Below, one piece after another: positions 1 to 8,874 of a stretch of 64,000 nt of DNA (positions are counted from its first letter, which is position 1; every line of letters begins with the position of its first letter). Below the pieces are notes generated by a model. It was given only the letters and a program-made list of their open reading frames with translations, did not search any database and was not told the origin of the DNA. Source of the stretch: Porphyromonadaceae bacterium UBA7203 (lineage in GTDB: Bacteria; Bacteroidota; Bacteroidia; Bacteroidales; Muribaculaceae); assembly GCA_002490725.1 (NCBI GenBank), contig DKUN01000006.1:34302-98301 (forward strand). The letters run 5' to 3'. Position numbers and translations under genes: made by a program.

Positions 1-297
1 GACTGAAGAGTTGTTGGCTGTCACGCCGCCGTAATTCATGTTTATTTCGGGGCGTCGGCTGCCTGACAGGAGCGACAGCCTGCCTGCGATTTCCGGGTCG
101 GCTGAGCTGACGTAGACCATGATTTCATCGCCCGGCTGCACCTTGACAGGCTTGCTCGGAGCCTGGTTTATAATGGCTTCGGGGGTGAGCTTTTGCATAT
201 AAAGCACCTCTTTCGAGGCGTTGCAGCCTGTTAGCGCCATTGCTATTATGATTGCTCCGGCGGCCATCGCTGCCGCATGCTTGAATTTGCGTAGCAT
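1..297 (-). CDS. Polysaccharide export lipoprotein, Wza-like (N-terminus only)
   Basis: The first 99 residues of a protein that runs off the left edge of the window. It opens with a basic and hydrophobic signal ending in a lipobox (ALTGC, Cys25). The segment KVQPGDEIMVYVSSADPE follows at about residues 52-69 and is typical of the polysaccharide biosynthesis/export family in Bacteroidales. Family members form the outer-membrane channel for capsule or exopolysaccharide. The start ATG at 297-295 is the first Met before the signal peptide. It has its own promoter upstream, so it probably begins a polysaccharide locus lying outside the window. Confidence is limited only by the truncation. Confidence 0.82.
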   Translation of the reverse strand, partial: MLRKFKHAAAMAAGAIIIAMALTGCNASKEVLYMQKLTPEAIINQAPSKPVKVQPGDEIMVYVSSADPEIAGRLSLLSGSRRPEINMNYGGVTANNSSV

Positions 298-378
298 AAT
301 GTAAGTTTCTAAGTTGCTTCTTTGTTGTTGATGTGACAATTAAGCGGACGGCAGGTTGGGTCTGCTGTCAGTACGGCG

Positions 379-409
379 CAAATTTACGCAATTTTTGTGA
401 CTCTGACAA
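379..409 (-). promoter_or_regulatory. Bacteroidetes-type promoter for the Wza-like gene
   Basis: On the minus strand TAAATTTG (386-379) matches the TAnnTTTG -7 element, and TTG (409-407) lies 20 bases upstream of it. The predicted leader is about 75-80 bases. Confidence 0.7.
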
Positions 410-422
410 GTGTGAGTCAATG

Positions 423-1442
423 CTAATCGTGGTGGTTTGCCCGTTTTATGTTACACAACATACTGAATCGTTTGAGTCTGCGCAGATAGTAGCTGACAAG
501 TATGTCGGGGCGATTTTTAATCAGATTTGTGTCGGCTCCCGACAGCACGGCTTCCGGAGCCATAAGTCGGTAGTCGCGGTGTGCCTTAAGAATTGCGCGC
601 GCGTCGGCAAAGTGGAATGTGGCTACGCTCTTGGCCCAGGCTATGGTGTCGAGCAGGCGCCTGCGTGTCAGGGCCCGGCTGCGATCGGCTGCGGGCAGGT
701 TTTTGTGGAGCAGCAACAGGTTGTTGCGGAAGTTGAGATATGTTTTCTTCGGATTGCCGACAGGCAGCGAGCCGCCTCCGAGGTGCATGACGGCGGCCGA
801 GGGTACGGCGGCGATGTCATGGCCGGCCAGGCGCAGCCTCCAGCAGAGGTCAATTTCTTCCATGTGTGCGAAAAACGAGGTGTCGAGTCCGCCGGCGCTG
901 CGGTAGAGGTCGGTTCTGACCATCAGTGCAGCCCCCGTGGCCCAGTCGCAGTTAATGGGGCTGTCATACTGGCCGTTGTCGGTTTCGACGGTCGAGAAAA
1001 TGCGACCGCGGCAATAGGGGAAGCCGTTACGGTCGATGAATCCGCCGCAGGCGCCTGCATATTCGAACTTCGACGGGTCGTGCCAGCTCAGAATTTTGGG
1101 CTGGCAGGCAGCGCAGCGCGGATGGGCCTCCATGTAGTCAAACAGCGCCCTGTCCCAGCCGGCCACCGGTGCCACGTCGGAGTTGAGCAGAATGGTGTAA
1201 GGGGCGTCTGATTGCTCGAGCGCGAGGTTATAGCCGCCGGCAAAGCCATGGTTTTCGGGAAATTCTATGGTCCGGAGGCCGAGCCAGCGTGCGTAGTCGA
1301 GCGAGCCGTCGGTCGAGCCGTTGTCGGCGACGATTACCTCCGACAGTTCCAGGTCGGTGGTGTCGAGTACACGCGGCAGAAACTCCTTGAGCAGGTTAAG
1401 GCCGTTCCAGTTGAGAATGATGATGTTAATCTGTTTCATCAT
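423..1442 (-). CDS. Glycosyltransferase family 2
   Basis: A 339-residue GT2 enzyme expected to transfer a sugar from a nucleotide donor at the cytoplasmic face, probably for a surface polysaccharide. The N-terminal Rossmann-type strand (INIIILNWNG), the ADNGSTDGS donor motif near residue 40 and NSDVAP near residue 87 are GT-A features, followed by a conserved central region (DWATGAALMVRTDLY). The length is usual for rhamnosyl- or galactofuranosyltransferase-like GT2 proteins, but the sugar cannot be predicted. ATG at 1442 overlaps the mtaB stop as ATGA, so translation is probably coupled. The Wza-like gene downstream has its own promoter. Confidence 0.88.
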   Translation of the reverse strand: MMKQINIIILNWNGLNLLKEFLPRVLDTTDLELSEVIVADNGSTDGSLDYARWLGLRTIEFPENHGFAGGYNLALEQSDAPYTILLNSDVAPVAGWDRALFDYMEAHPRCAACQPKILSWHDPSKFEYAGACGGFIDRNGFPYCRGRIFSTVETDNGQYDSPINCDWATGAALMVRTDLYRSAGGLDTSFFAHMEEIDLCWRLRLAGHDIAAVPSAAVMHLGGGSLPVGNPKKTYLNFRNNLLLLHKNLPAADRSRALTRRRLLDTIAWAKSVATFHFADARAILKAHRDYRLMAPEAVLSGADTNLIKNRPDILVSYYLRRLKRFSMLCNIKRANHHD

Positions 1443-2728
1443 ATGACTTCGCCGATGAATTTGTCGGCTTCGGGGTTGAGCGATTTCAGACGCACGTTGA
1501 CCACGCGGTTGGCCAGGTCGGGACGCGGTGTCGGAAGTTTGACGCGCAGGTAATTGTCGGTAAAGCCGCCTGTCTTGCCGTGGCTGACGTGCTCGACGAG
1601 CATCGGGCGCACCGTTTGGACGAACGGCTCGGAAAAGGCGCGCTGCTTCGCGGTCGAGACGTCGGTCATGACCTGCATGCGGCGGTGTTTCTCCTCGGGG
1701 CTGACAACCAGGTCGATGTCGGTCAGGGCACGGGTGCCCGGGCGTTCGGAGTAGGGGAATATGTGGAGCCTCGAAATCGGCAGCGATTCAACGAACTCTC
1801 GGCTCTGTTCGAAGCGCTCGGGGCTTTCGCCGCGCGCGCCGACAATGAGGTCTACGCCGATGAACGCGTGAGGCATGGCGCTGCGGATCTTGTTGACTTT
1901 TTCGGCAAAAAGGTCCGAAAGGTAGTGGCGCCGCATCAGGCGCAACACGTCGTCCGAGCCACACTGGAGCGGAATGTGGAAATGGGGCATGAACCGGCGG
2001 CTGCCGGCCACGAATTCAATGATGCCGTCGGTCAGCAGGTCGGGCTCGATCGAGCTGATGCGGTAGCGCTCGATTCCGTCAACCTTGTCGAGCTCGCGAA
2101 TGAGGTCGAGAAAGTTATGGTCGGTGCCGTTGCCGAAGTCGCCGATGTTGACGCCGGTGATTACGATTTCCTTGCCTCCCTCGTCGGCAACCCGGCGGGC
2201 CTGGTCGACGAGCTGCTCGATTGTGCCGGAGCGCGAGCGGCCGCGGGCGGCGGGAATGGTACAGTAGGTGCACCAGTAGTTGCAGCCGTCCTGAACCTTC
2301 AGGAAGTAGCGTGTGCGGTCGCCGCGCGAACATGAGGGCATGAACTCGCGCAGCATGCGCGACGGCACAACCTCGGCCACTTCGGTCGCCGTGCCGCTGA
2401 CGTAATCGGCAATGCGCAGTTTGTCGTTGATGCCCACAACCATCTCCACTCCGGGCAGCGACGCCGCCTCGACGGGCTGCAGCTGGGCGTAGCAGCCGGT
2501 GACGATTATGCGCGCTGACGGATAGCGGGTGTGGAGCGACCTGATGAGCCTGCGGCATTTGCGGTCGGCTTCCTGGGTCACGGAGCAGGTGTTTACGATG
2601 CAGAAATCGGGCGTTTCGCCGGGGGCTATACGGACAACACCGCGGTCAGCTAATGCTGCCGCGATGGTGCCGGTCTCGGCAAAGTTGAGTTTACAGCCGA
2701 GAGTGGAATAGAGAGCTTTCTTTGTCAC
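1439..2728 (-). CDS. mtaB: tRNA (t6A37) methylthiotransferase MtaB
   Basis: A 429-residue radical-SAM enzyme that adds a methylthio group to t6A37 in tRNAs reading ANN codons. The N-terminal MTTase domain carries the cluster cysteines C12 (LGCKLN), C48 (NTCSVTQEAD) and C79 (VTGCYA). The radical-SAM triad is C149, C153 and C156 (CNYWCTYC), and a TRAM-like tail follows. NTCSVTQEADRKCRR is typical of MtaB rather than MiaB or RimO. The start is GTG at 2728, directly after the in-frame stop of the upstream hexosaminidase, so no earlier start is possible. It overlaps the downstream glycosyltransferase by 4 bases. Confidence 0.93.
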   Translation of the reverse strand: MTKKALYSTLGCKLNFAETGTIAAALADRGVVRIAPGETPDFCIVNTCSVTQEADRKCRRLIRSLHTRYPSARIIVTGCYAQLQPVEAASLPGVEMVVGINDKLRIADYVSGTATEVAEVVPSRMLREFMPSCSRGDRTRYFLKVQDGCNYWCTYCTIPAARGRSRSGTIEQLVDQARRVADEGGKEIVITGVNIGDFGNGTDHNFLDLIRELDKVDGIERYRISSIEPDLLTDGIIEFVAGSRRFMPHFHIPLQCGSDDVLRLMRRHYLSDLFAEKVNKIRSAMPHAFIGVDLIVGARGESPERFEQSREFVESLPISRLHIFPYSERPGTRALTDIDLVVSPEEKHRRMQVMTDVSTAKQRAFSEPFVQTVRPMLVEHVSHGKTGGFTDNYLRVKLPTPRPDLANRVVNVRLKSLNPEADKFIGEVI

Positions 2729-4735
2729 TTATTTGATTGCGTTGATAACGCGGAAGTTTGTTACCTTTGACTTGAAGTCGCCGGCCTTGTCGAGCGGGAA
2801 CACCAGCGTGCGTACCAGCGAACTCTCATAGCCGCCGACGGGCTGGAGACGGCCTTCGGCATTGGGCCTGGAGTACTTGAACCAGAGCACGTTCATGTCG
2901 TCGACCAGCTTGTCGTTGACATAGAGCTTGGTGCCGGCGTTGTTGCCTGTAATCTTGATGTGGAGCTTTTCGCCGGGCAGAATGTTCTGGCGGTAGGTGT
3001 AGAGTTTATCCTCGCGCGAGTAGCCCATGTTGCCGGTAACGGGGTCGCTGAGCCAGAATGTGGCATAGGGGCTCTCGAATAGCTTGGTGCCTTTGGCTTC
3101 GTCGGCGCCGGTGATGTCGAATTCTACTGTGTAGTCATAGCCGATTTCGGGAATCGGGAGCTTCTGGCCGGGATTCACAACGCCGAGGTTCAGCACTTCG
3201 GTGGCTTCGTCGCGGTTGCCGTAGCGGCCCAGATAGTTCACGCCGGGAGCCTCCATCATGTGCGAGCTGCGGCTGATGAATTCCTTGTAGGGCACGGTGG
3301 TCTTGTCGGCGCTCCATGTCTTGGCGGCCATGGTGGGGAGCGCGGCCATTACGCGGTGGGCGATATCCTTGACGGTGATGCCGTTGGAGGGCACGTCGTT
3401 CCACACGGCAAACATGCCGCCCTTGATCTGGTTGATGGTGTCGCCGCTGAACACCTGGCCGCCGATGTTGGCCGGGGTCCAGTGGTTATAGAGCAGGTCA
3501 GTGTTCAGATAGTCGTAGTAATAGCCGGCTTTTGGCACGATGTAGACCCAGCCGTCGGGAATCGAAACGACGTCATAGCCGAGCTTGAGCATATCCTTGG
3601 GGTTTGCATAGCCGTTGCTCCAGCAGAGCATCAGCACATTGTCGACCTTGACCGGCGTCTTGCCCTTGGCGTGGGTCAGCGAGCCCCATACCATGGGCTG
3701 CTTATCGAATTTTTCAACAAAGCGGATAAAATGGTCGGTAAATCCGCGAAATTGCTCCATGGTGAGCGAGTCGCCCTGATATTCGTCGGTGCCGATGTTG
3801 AAGCGCGGGCCGGAAAATACGGGGTCGGGGCCTTCGAGATATTCGGTGAAGAGCTGCTCGATGAACCGGTTGGTTTCAGGCTTGGTGATGTCGAGATGGT
3901 CAAAGCCGTTGCGTCCGGTCGATGCGATTTCGGGCTTGAAGCGGGTAAAGGCCAGCGAGTGGGCGGGCACATCGATTTCGGGGATGATTTCAACGCCCTT
4001 CGACTTGGCGTAGGCTATGAAGTCGCGGAATTCGCGCTTGGTGTAGGAACCGTCGCGGGCGGTCAGGCCGGGGAAGGTTTCGCTCTCCAGGCGGAATGCG
4101 GCCTGAGTCTTGCTCCAGTCATTGTCGTAGTAGCGCGGAAAACCGTTGTCGTTCAGGTGAACGGCCAGGGTGTTCATCTTGTAGTAGCTCATGGTGTTGA
4201 CCAGAGCATAGAGATAATCCATCGGAATGTATTTGCGGCCGCAGTCAATCATGAAGCCGCGCATGCCGAAGGCGGGCGAGTCGGTAATGGTGCCGACGGG
4301 GAGCGAGATTCCGTCTTCAGAGTTTTCGGTGAGTTGGAGCAGGGTGCGTGTGGCCCAGTAGAGGCCCTGTTCGGTCGGAGCGGTGAGAGTCACGCCGTCG
4401 GGAGTGATTTTGATGGTGTAAGCCTCGGTGCCGGCTTTCTTGTCTTTTTTAATCTGGAGGGAGATGTCGCCCTTCTTGGCCTTTTCGGCTACGACGGGAA
4501 GCGCGGTGCCGCACATTGTCGTGTAGTCTTGGCTGAACAGGCGGGCAACGTTTTGTGCTTCGGTGCTCTTCGGGTCGGCAACGATGCGGGCGGTTTGCAA
4601 GGCGGGGGTAAAGGAGCCTTCACCGCCTTTCCAGTTGCTGACTTCGGGCACTGTAAAAGGCTTCGGGTTTGTAGCGTAGGCCAGGGCTGAGCCGATAATC
4701 AGCATGGCCGCAATCAGGGTCTTTTTTAGTGTCAT
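2729..4735 (-). CDS. GH20 beta-N-acetylhexosaminidase
   Basis: A secreted 668-residue exo-hexosaminidase that removes terminal beta-GlcNAc or beta-GalNAc. After the signal peptide (MTLKKTLIAAMLIIGSALAYA) comes a GH20b-like domain, then the catalytic barrel from about residue 155 (RGFMIDCGRKYIP). The Asp-Glu catalytic pair is in NIGTDEY (residues 317-318), where HxGxDE is more usual. The last 150 residues look like a concanavalin/LamG-type beta-sandwich (FDITGADEAKG, LYVNDKLVDDM). An upstream Met at 4765 is rejected because it falls inside the promoter. It heads a unit with mtaB and the GT2 gene, with no bases between its stop and the mtaB start. Confidence 0.9.
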   Translation of the reverse strand: MTLKKTLIAAMLIIGSALAYATNPKPFTVPEVSNWKGGEGSFTPALQTARIVADPKSTEAQNVARLFSQDYTTMCGTALPVVAEKAKKGDISLQIKKDKKAGTEAYTIKITPDGVTLTAPTEQGLYWATRTLLQLTENSEDGISLPVGTITDSPAFGMRGFMIDCGRKYIPMDYLYALVNTMSYYKMNTLAVHLNDNGFPRYYDNDWSKTQAAFRLESETFPGLTARDGSYTKREFRDFIAYAKSKGVEIIPEIDVPAHSLAFTRFKPEIASTGRNGFDHLDITKPETNRFIEQLFTEYLEGPDPVFSGPRFNIGTDEYQGDSLTMEQFRGFTDHFIRFVEKFDKQPMVWGSLTHAKGKTPVKVDNVLMLCWSNGYANPKDMLKLGYDVVSIPDGWVYIVPKAGYYYDYLNTDLLYNHWTPANIGGQVFSGDTINQIKGGMFAVWNDVPSNGITVKDIAHRVMAALPTMAAKTWSADKTTVPYKEFISRSSHMMEAPGVNYLGRYGNRDEATEVLNLGVVNPGQKLPIPEIGYDYTVEFDITGADEAKGTKLFESPYATFWLSDPVTGNMGYSREDKLYTYRQNILPGEKLHIKITGNNAGTKLYVNDKLVDDMNVLWFKYSRPNAEGRLQPVGGYESSLVRTLVFPLDKAGDFKSKVTNFRVINAIK

Positions 4736-4762
4736 AATTGAGTGGTTGAAGTTAAGTTTCCG

Positions 4763-4793
4763 CAAAGTTACGAAACATCCGCGACAATTGCAA
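4763..4793 (-). promoter_or_regulatory. Promoter of the GH20-mtaB-GT2 unit
   Basis: On the minus strand TTG (4793-4791), 20 bases, then TAACTTTG (4770-4763). It fixes the GH20 start at 4735 with a leader of roughly 20-25 bases. Confidence 0.75.
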
Positions 4794-4838
4794 CACTCTG
4801 TTGTGGCCTACGCACTTTGCCATAAGGCTTTTTGGCCT

Positions 4839-7049
4839 TCAGGCGAGGTCGCGGGCCACTGAGGGCTGGGCCACGAGCCAGACCACGTCGCCTTCGCGGA
4901 AGGCTTCGGCCGGGGCGAGGCTGATGAAGGCACCGCCGCGCTGAAGGGCTACGACCAGTGCGTGGCGCTCGTTGCGCAGGTCGGCTTCCTGAAGTGTCTT
5001 GCCCGGCAGGGGAGAGGAGGGTGAAAGGGTGATTGAGGTCAGGCGTACGTCTTCGGTTTTACCTTCGGCGGCCGATGATTCGGCGCCCTGTTCGAGCCGG
5101 GCCATGAAGCGCGATATGTCGTCCTCGGTGCCTATGACTCCGACCACGTCGCCCGGAAACAGTCGCTGGTTGCCGCCGGGAACGGGAATTACGGCACCAC
5201 CGCGCTGGATTGAGGCGATGTTGACGCCGAATTTGCGGCCGACATTGCTGATGCACAGGCGGTCGCCGACAAACGGGCAGTCGTAGCCTACGGTGCCGAA
5301 AGCGAGGTGCATGTTGCTGACCAGGTTGTTTTTTGAACCCGAGCGGCGCAGTTCGCGTTCGTTGAGGTTGTCGAGAAAGCGCGATTCGAGACGCACCAGG
5401 CGGTGGTGTACCCTGCGCGAAACAAAAATGAAGGCGAGGGTGAACAGGGCAACTCCGATTGTTATTCCGATTGAGAAGCCGAAATATGAGCCGATGACGT
5501 AGACCACAAACCCGGTGCACAGGAGCAGCCGGAACAGTGCCATGACCACGAGCGGAACTTCAGCTCGCGCATTGTTTTGAATTAGCAGCTGGCGCTCGGA
5601 GCGTCGCGACGAGTGGTAGGTCAGGGCCAAAAGGAAGGGCGACATCATGCCGATGGTCACAATGCAGCTGATAATGCGCCCCCAGACGCCGGAAATGAGC
5701 GTGCCAAGCAGCGGGTCGATGTAAAGCCGGCTGATGAGGGTAATGGCCGTGAGCAGGATGCCGTAGAGCAGTATGCGCCAGGTGTAGCGCCTCATGACTG
5801 CCTGCCACACCCGTTTGGATTCGCTTTCGGTTGCGGCCGAGGTCGAGTAGCGGTCAATGAGAAACTGCCATCGTTTGGGCAGGTTGCGGGCCACGAACCC
5901 GTAAGTCGGGTCGGCGAACTTGATGAAGTAGGGGGTGGTGAAAGTGGTGATTACCGAAACGGCCACGATTATGGGATACATCGAGGAGTCGAGCACACCG
6001 AGCGAGGTGCCGAGAGTGGCGATGATGAATGAGAATTCGCCGATCTGGGTGAGGGTGAAGCCGCTCTGGAGCGCTATTTTGAGGGGCTGGCCTGTCAGGA
6101 GCATGCCTGAGGTGCCGAAAAAGAGGCCGCCGACGATGACGGCGCCTGACAGCAACAGAATCGGTCGCCAGTATTCGATAATTACGGTTGGATTGACCAT
6201 CATGCCGACAGAGATGAAAAATACGGCGCCGAAAAGGTTCTTGACGGGGCCGACCACGTGCTCGATTCGTTCGGCGTAGCTGGTGCCGGCGAGAATCGAG
6301 CCCATGACGAATGCTCCGAGAGCGAGCGAAAAGCCGCAATAGACGGCGGTGACGGCCATGCCCAGACACAGGCCCATTGAGAGCACCAGCAGGGTCTCGT
6401 CGTTGAGGTAGCGCCTGACGGCGTTGAGAAAGGTGGGAAGGATGTAGGTGCCCACGACGAACCACACCACCAGAAAGAAGATGAGCTTGGCAACGCTGAG
6501 CAGCAGTTCGGAGCCTTGAACCGAGTTGTTGACGGCAACCGACGAGAGGATGACCATGAGCAACACGGCGAAGAGGTCTTCGACAATGAGCACGCCGAAT
6601 ACTCTGGGAGCAAAGAGTCTGTGGCGCAGTCCGAGGTCGGAGAGCGCCTTGAGTATGATGGTGGTTGACTGCATGGATATCATGCCGCCGAGGAAGATGC
6701 TGTTGATGTTGGAGAATCCGAGCAGGTGGCCTATGCAGAATCCGGTCGACATCATGCCGATGATTACAATCATGGCCGTGACGATAGCAGAGCCTCCGCA
6801 GCTCATCAGTTTTTTGAAACTGAATTCGAGGCCGAGGGTAAAGAGCAGGACCACGATGCCGATTTCGGCCCAGAAGTCAATGTTGTCGGCATTAGCCAGC
6901 GATGGCAGTGGCTCGAAGTTGGGGCTGGCAAGAAAGCCTGCTACTATATAGCCGAGCACGACGGGCTGCTTGATTCGTTTGAACAGCAGGGTCACGATGG
7001 TGCCGAGCACCATAATGTAGGCGAGGTCGGTGATTAGCGACTCTATCAC
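4839..7049 (-). CDS. CPA2 cation:proton antiporter with C-terminal RCK_C domains
   Basis: A 736-residue inner-membrane monovalent cation/proton antiporter of the KefB/Na-H exchanger type. Residues 1-380 hold about 12 hydrophobic segments with conserved pieces such as FTLGLEFS, SMQSTTIILKALSDLG and LTQIGEFSF. A further set of membrane segments lies at about 420-560. The C-terminus carries two TrkA_C/RCK_C-like modules (CPFVGDRLCISN and PGGNQRLFPGDVVGVIG; then SSPLPGKTLQEADL and REGDVVWLVA). I see no Rossmann RCK_N domain, so any ligand control must act through RCK_C alone. It is the last gene of a three-gene minus-strand group with an MgtC-like protein and a coiled-coil protein. Confidence 0.87.
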   Translation of the reverse strand: MIESLITDLAYIMVLGTIVTLLFKRIKQPVVLGYIVAGFLASPNFEPLPSLANADNIDFWAEIGIVVLLFTLGLEFSFKKLMSCGGSAIVTAMIVIIGMMSTGFCIGHLLGFSNINSIFLGGMISMQSTTIILKALSDLGLRHRLFAPRVFGVLIVEDLFAVLLMVILSSVAVNNSVQGSELLLSVAKLIFFLVVWFVVGTYILPTFLNAVRRYLNDETLLVLSMGLCLGMAVTAVYCGFSLALGAFVMGSILAGTSYAERIEHVVGPVKNLFGAVFFISVGMMVNPTVIIEYWRPILLLSGAVIVGGLFFGTSGMLLTGQPLKIALQSGFTLTQIGEFSFIIATLGTSLGVLDSSMYPIIVAVSVITTFTTPYFIKFADPTYGFVARNLPKRWQFLIDRYSTSAATESESKRVWQAVMRRYTWRILLYGILLTAITLISRLYIDPLLGTLISGVWGRIISCIVTIGMMSPFLLALTYHSSRRSERQLLIQNNARAEVPLVVMALFRLLLCTGFVVYVIGSYFGFSIGITIGVALFTLAFIFVSRRVHHRLVRLESRFLDNLNERELRRSGSKNNLVSNMHLAFGTVGYDCPFVGDRLCISNVGRKFGVNIASIQRGGAVIPVPGGNQRLFPGDVVGVIGTEDDISRFMARLEQGAESSAAEGKTEDVRLTSITLSPSSPLPGKTLQEADLRNERHALVVALQRGGAFISLAPAEAFREGDVVWLVAQPSVARDLA

Positions 7050-7124
7050 GGGGAGGGGACGATAATGTTGAAAAGTTGTTGAAAAAACGGGCGGGCCGGA
7101 GGCAGCGGCAGTCGCTGCCGTGCG

Positions 7125-7841
7125 CTAACTGAGCTGGTTGGCTATGGATATGGCTTCGGTCGGATATACTTTCGACAGCTCACGGAACAGGGCTATGTAG
7201 TCGGTGTGTTCGCGCAGCAGCACCACGAGGTTGAGTCGTGTCGTGCCGGCAATGTAGTCATATTCGACGTAGGTGTTGACGAGCGAGCCGTGGCCGGCGG
7301 CGAGTGCCGTGCGGTAGGGCTGCACGTCGGTGCAGATTGTGCGCACCTTGATTCGGATTATTCGGCTCTCGGCTCCCATTTCGAGCTTGCGCTCAATGTT
7401 TTCGAGCCATACGAGAATTATGAGAATAAGCAGTGTGGCAAACACCGAGAGCAGGTAAAGGCCTACGCCGACGGCGAGGCCGATAATTGACGACATCCAG
7501 ATGCCGGCGGCGGTAGTAAGGCCGCGCACCGAGCCTTTGGCCTGGATGATTGCGCCGGCGCCGAGAAAGCCGACGCCGGTAATCACCTGGGCCGCAATTC
7601 GGCCGGGGTCGCCGTTTTTGAGTCCGACATATTCCTGACACACGTAGATGCTGACGAGCATGGCCAGGGTGGCGCCCATGGCTATGAGCGAGAAGGTGCG
7701 CAGTCCGGCCGGCTGGCCTTTGCGCTTGCGCTCGTAGCCGACAACGGCGCCGAGCACCATGCTGAGCATCAGCTTGAACAGCGCCTGGCCGTTGGTGACA
7801 TCGGCGCCTGTAAGTTCTTCGAACAAGAGAAAGAAGTCCAT
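7125..7841 (-). CDS. MgtC/SapB family membrane protein
   Basis: A 238-residue protein with four or five N-terminal membrane helices containing the family segments GAVVGYERKRKGQPAGLRT, VGFLGAGAII and GLTTAAGIWMSS, and a C-terminal cytoplasmic domain (about residues 160-238). MgtC-like proteins affect magnesium homeostasis and, in some bacteria, F1F0-ATPase activity; the role here is unknown. It lies 49 bases after the coiled-coil gene and 75 bases before the antiporter, which suggests a shared role in cation or membrane-potential homeostasis (inference). Confidence 0.88.
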   Translation of the reverse strand: MDFFLLFEELTGADVTNGQALFKLMLSMVLGAVVGYERKRKGQPAGLRTFSLIAMGATLAMLVSIYVCQEYVGLKNGDPGRIAAQVITGVGFLGAGAIIQAKGSVRGLTTAAGIWMSSIIGLAVGVGLYLLSVFATLLILIILVWLENIERKLEMGAESRIIRIKVRTICTDVQPYRTALAAGHGSLVNTYVEYDYIAGTTRLNLVVLLREHTDYIALFRELSKVYPTEAISIANQLS

Positions 7842-7890
7842 TGTCGTGTCAGGTCGGTGATTGGAGAGGTGCGCGGATTAGGGGTACGGC

Positions 7891-8805
7891 TTATTTCGAC
7901 ATGTCGAAATTGCGTGATGCCAGGCGGTAGTTGTCGCAGAAAAGTTCTACGCGATAGCTGCCGGGAGTGAGGGTGGCGTTATTGTTCCAGTAAATGGTCA
8001 CTCCGGGAATTTCGTTGCCTTCGTATTCAACGTCTTTCTTGGCGGTGGCTTCGAGAGTGGCGCCTTCAAAACCGAATGTGATGCCGTTGCCTTTCAGTAG
8101 GTTGCCTTCGGGGGTCGTTATGCGGGCAAAGATGCTTTTGCGGCCTACAGGGGTAGAGTTGTTTTGCGGAATGGTAAAGGTGATGGCGAGCTGTTTGGCC
8201 TTTTTGATTTTCTTTTCGGTCTTGCCTTTGGCGTTGAGGGCCTGGAGGCTGATGCTGCTGACGTTGAGCTTTTCGGCAAGCTGCATGCGCTGGCTTAGCA
8301 CTTCGTTCTTAGAGGTGGTTTCGGCCACGCGGTTGCTGAGCTGGCGGTTGCTCTGCTCGAGGGTCTCGTTTTTGGCGCGGAGCTCCTGGTTCTGCTGGTT
8401 CAGCTCGTTGATTTGCTCTACGTAGTGGCGCATGATTTCCTTCAGGGTCGCTATTTCCTTCTGGAGTTCGGCAATGCGGGCCTGCGAGAGCTTGTCGCGC
8501 TGCTTGAGTTCCTGGCGGAGCTGCTCCACTTTATTTTTAGCGGCTTCGTATTCGGCGCGGATGCTGTCGTTGTTGAACAGAACCATCTGGCCCTCATGCT
8601 GAACGAACGATGCTGACAGTTCGTCGTATTCGTTAGATAGCTGGAGCTGTTCATTGGCCAGCTCGAGTTCCTGAATCTTGAGCATGGCCTCGTCGGAGGC
8701 CTGTTTCTGACTGATAAGCATCCACACGAGAGCGCCTACAATCACGCAGGCAACCACTGCGCCGGCAATAATCGGCGCCCAATTACGTCCCTTGTTATCT
8801 TCCAT
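7891..8805 (-). CDS. Single-pass membrane protein with long coiled coil, function unknown
   Basis: I do not recognise a characterised family. The 304 residues have a short basic N-terminus, one membrane helix at about residues 13-32 (IIAGAVVACVIVGALVWMLI), and a long heptad-rich coiled coil at about 40-185 with repeated E-L-x-x-x-N patterns. A C-terminal beta-rich domain of about 100 residues follows (LAITFTIPQNNS, GVTIYWNNNATLTPGSYRVELF). The orientation is probably N-in with the coiled coil in the periplasm. It is first in the group with the MgtC-like and antiporter genes and has the minus-facing half of a divergent promoter at 8838-8831. Confidence 0.8.
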   Translation of the reverse strand: MEDNKGRNWAPIIAGAVVACVIVGALVWMLISQKQASDEAMLKIQELELANEQLQLSNEYDELSASFVQHEGQMVLFNNDSIRAEYEAAKNKVEQLRQELKQRDKLSQARIAELQKEIATLKEIMRHYVEQINELNQQNQELRAKNETLEQSNRQLSNRVAETTSKNEVLSQRMQLAEKLNVSSISLQALNAKGKTEKKIKKAKQLAITFTIPQNNSTPVGRKSIFARITTPEGNLLKGNGITFGFEGATLEATAKKDVEYEGNEIPGVTIYWNNNATLTPGSYRVELFCDNYRLASRNFDMSK

Positions 8806-8830
8806 AATTCTTAAAAGTTTTATTTTGGCG

Positions 8831-8867
8831 CAAAGTTACGAAAATTCTCGAATATTTAGTAACTTTG
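8831..8867. promoter_or_regulatory. Mirror-image divergent promoter pair
   Basis: CAAAGTTAC (8831-8839) and GTAACTTTG (8859-8867) are exact inverted copies 19 bases apart. Each contains a TAACTTTG -7 element: 8838-8831 fires leftward to the coiled-coil gene and 8860-8867 rightward to nrdJ. The -33 region of each overlaps the other's -7 element, so the two polymerases probably compete. The rightward element ends 7 bases before the nrdJ ATG. Confidence 0.7.
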
Positions 8868-8874
8868 CAGGCAA

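Noticed and set aside
333..1553. Long plus-strand open frames opposite the glycosyltransferase and mtaB genes
   Set aside because: High GC content keeps the opposite strand open; the products have no family features and the minus-strand genes are clear. The same applies to many long antisense frames elsewhere, such as 3260-4690, 13508-15115 and 17337-18821.
4736..4765. Longer GH20 start at 4765 adding ten residues before the signal peptide
   Set aside because: The TAACTTTG promoter element covers 4763-4770, so this codon would lie upstream of transcription; the signal peptide starts at 4735.
8868..8874. Cobalamin riboswitch before nrdJ
   Set aside because: Only 69 bases separate the divergent genes and the promoter leaves about 7, so there is no room.
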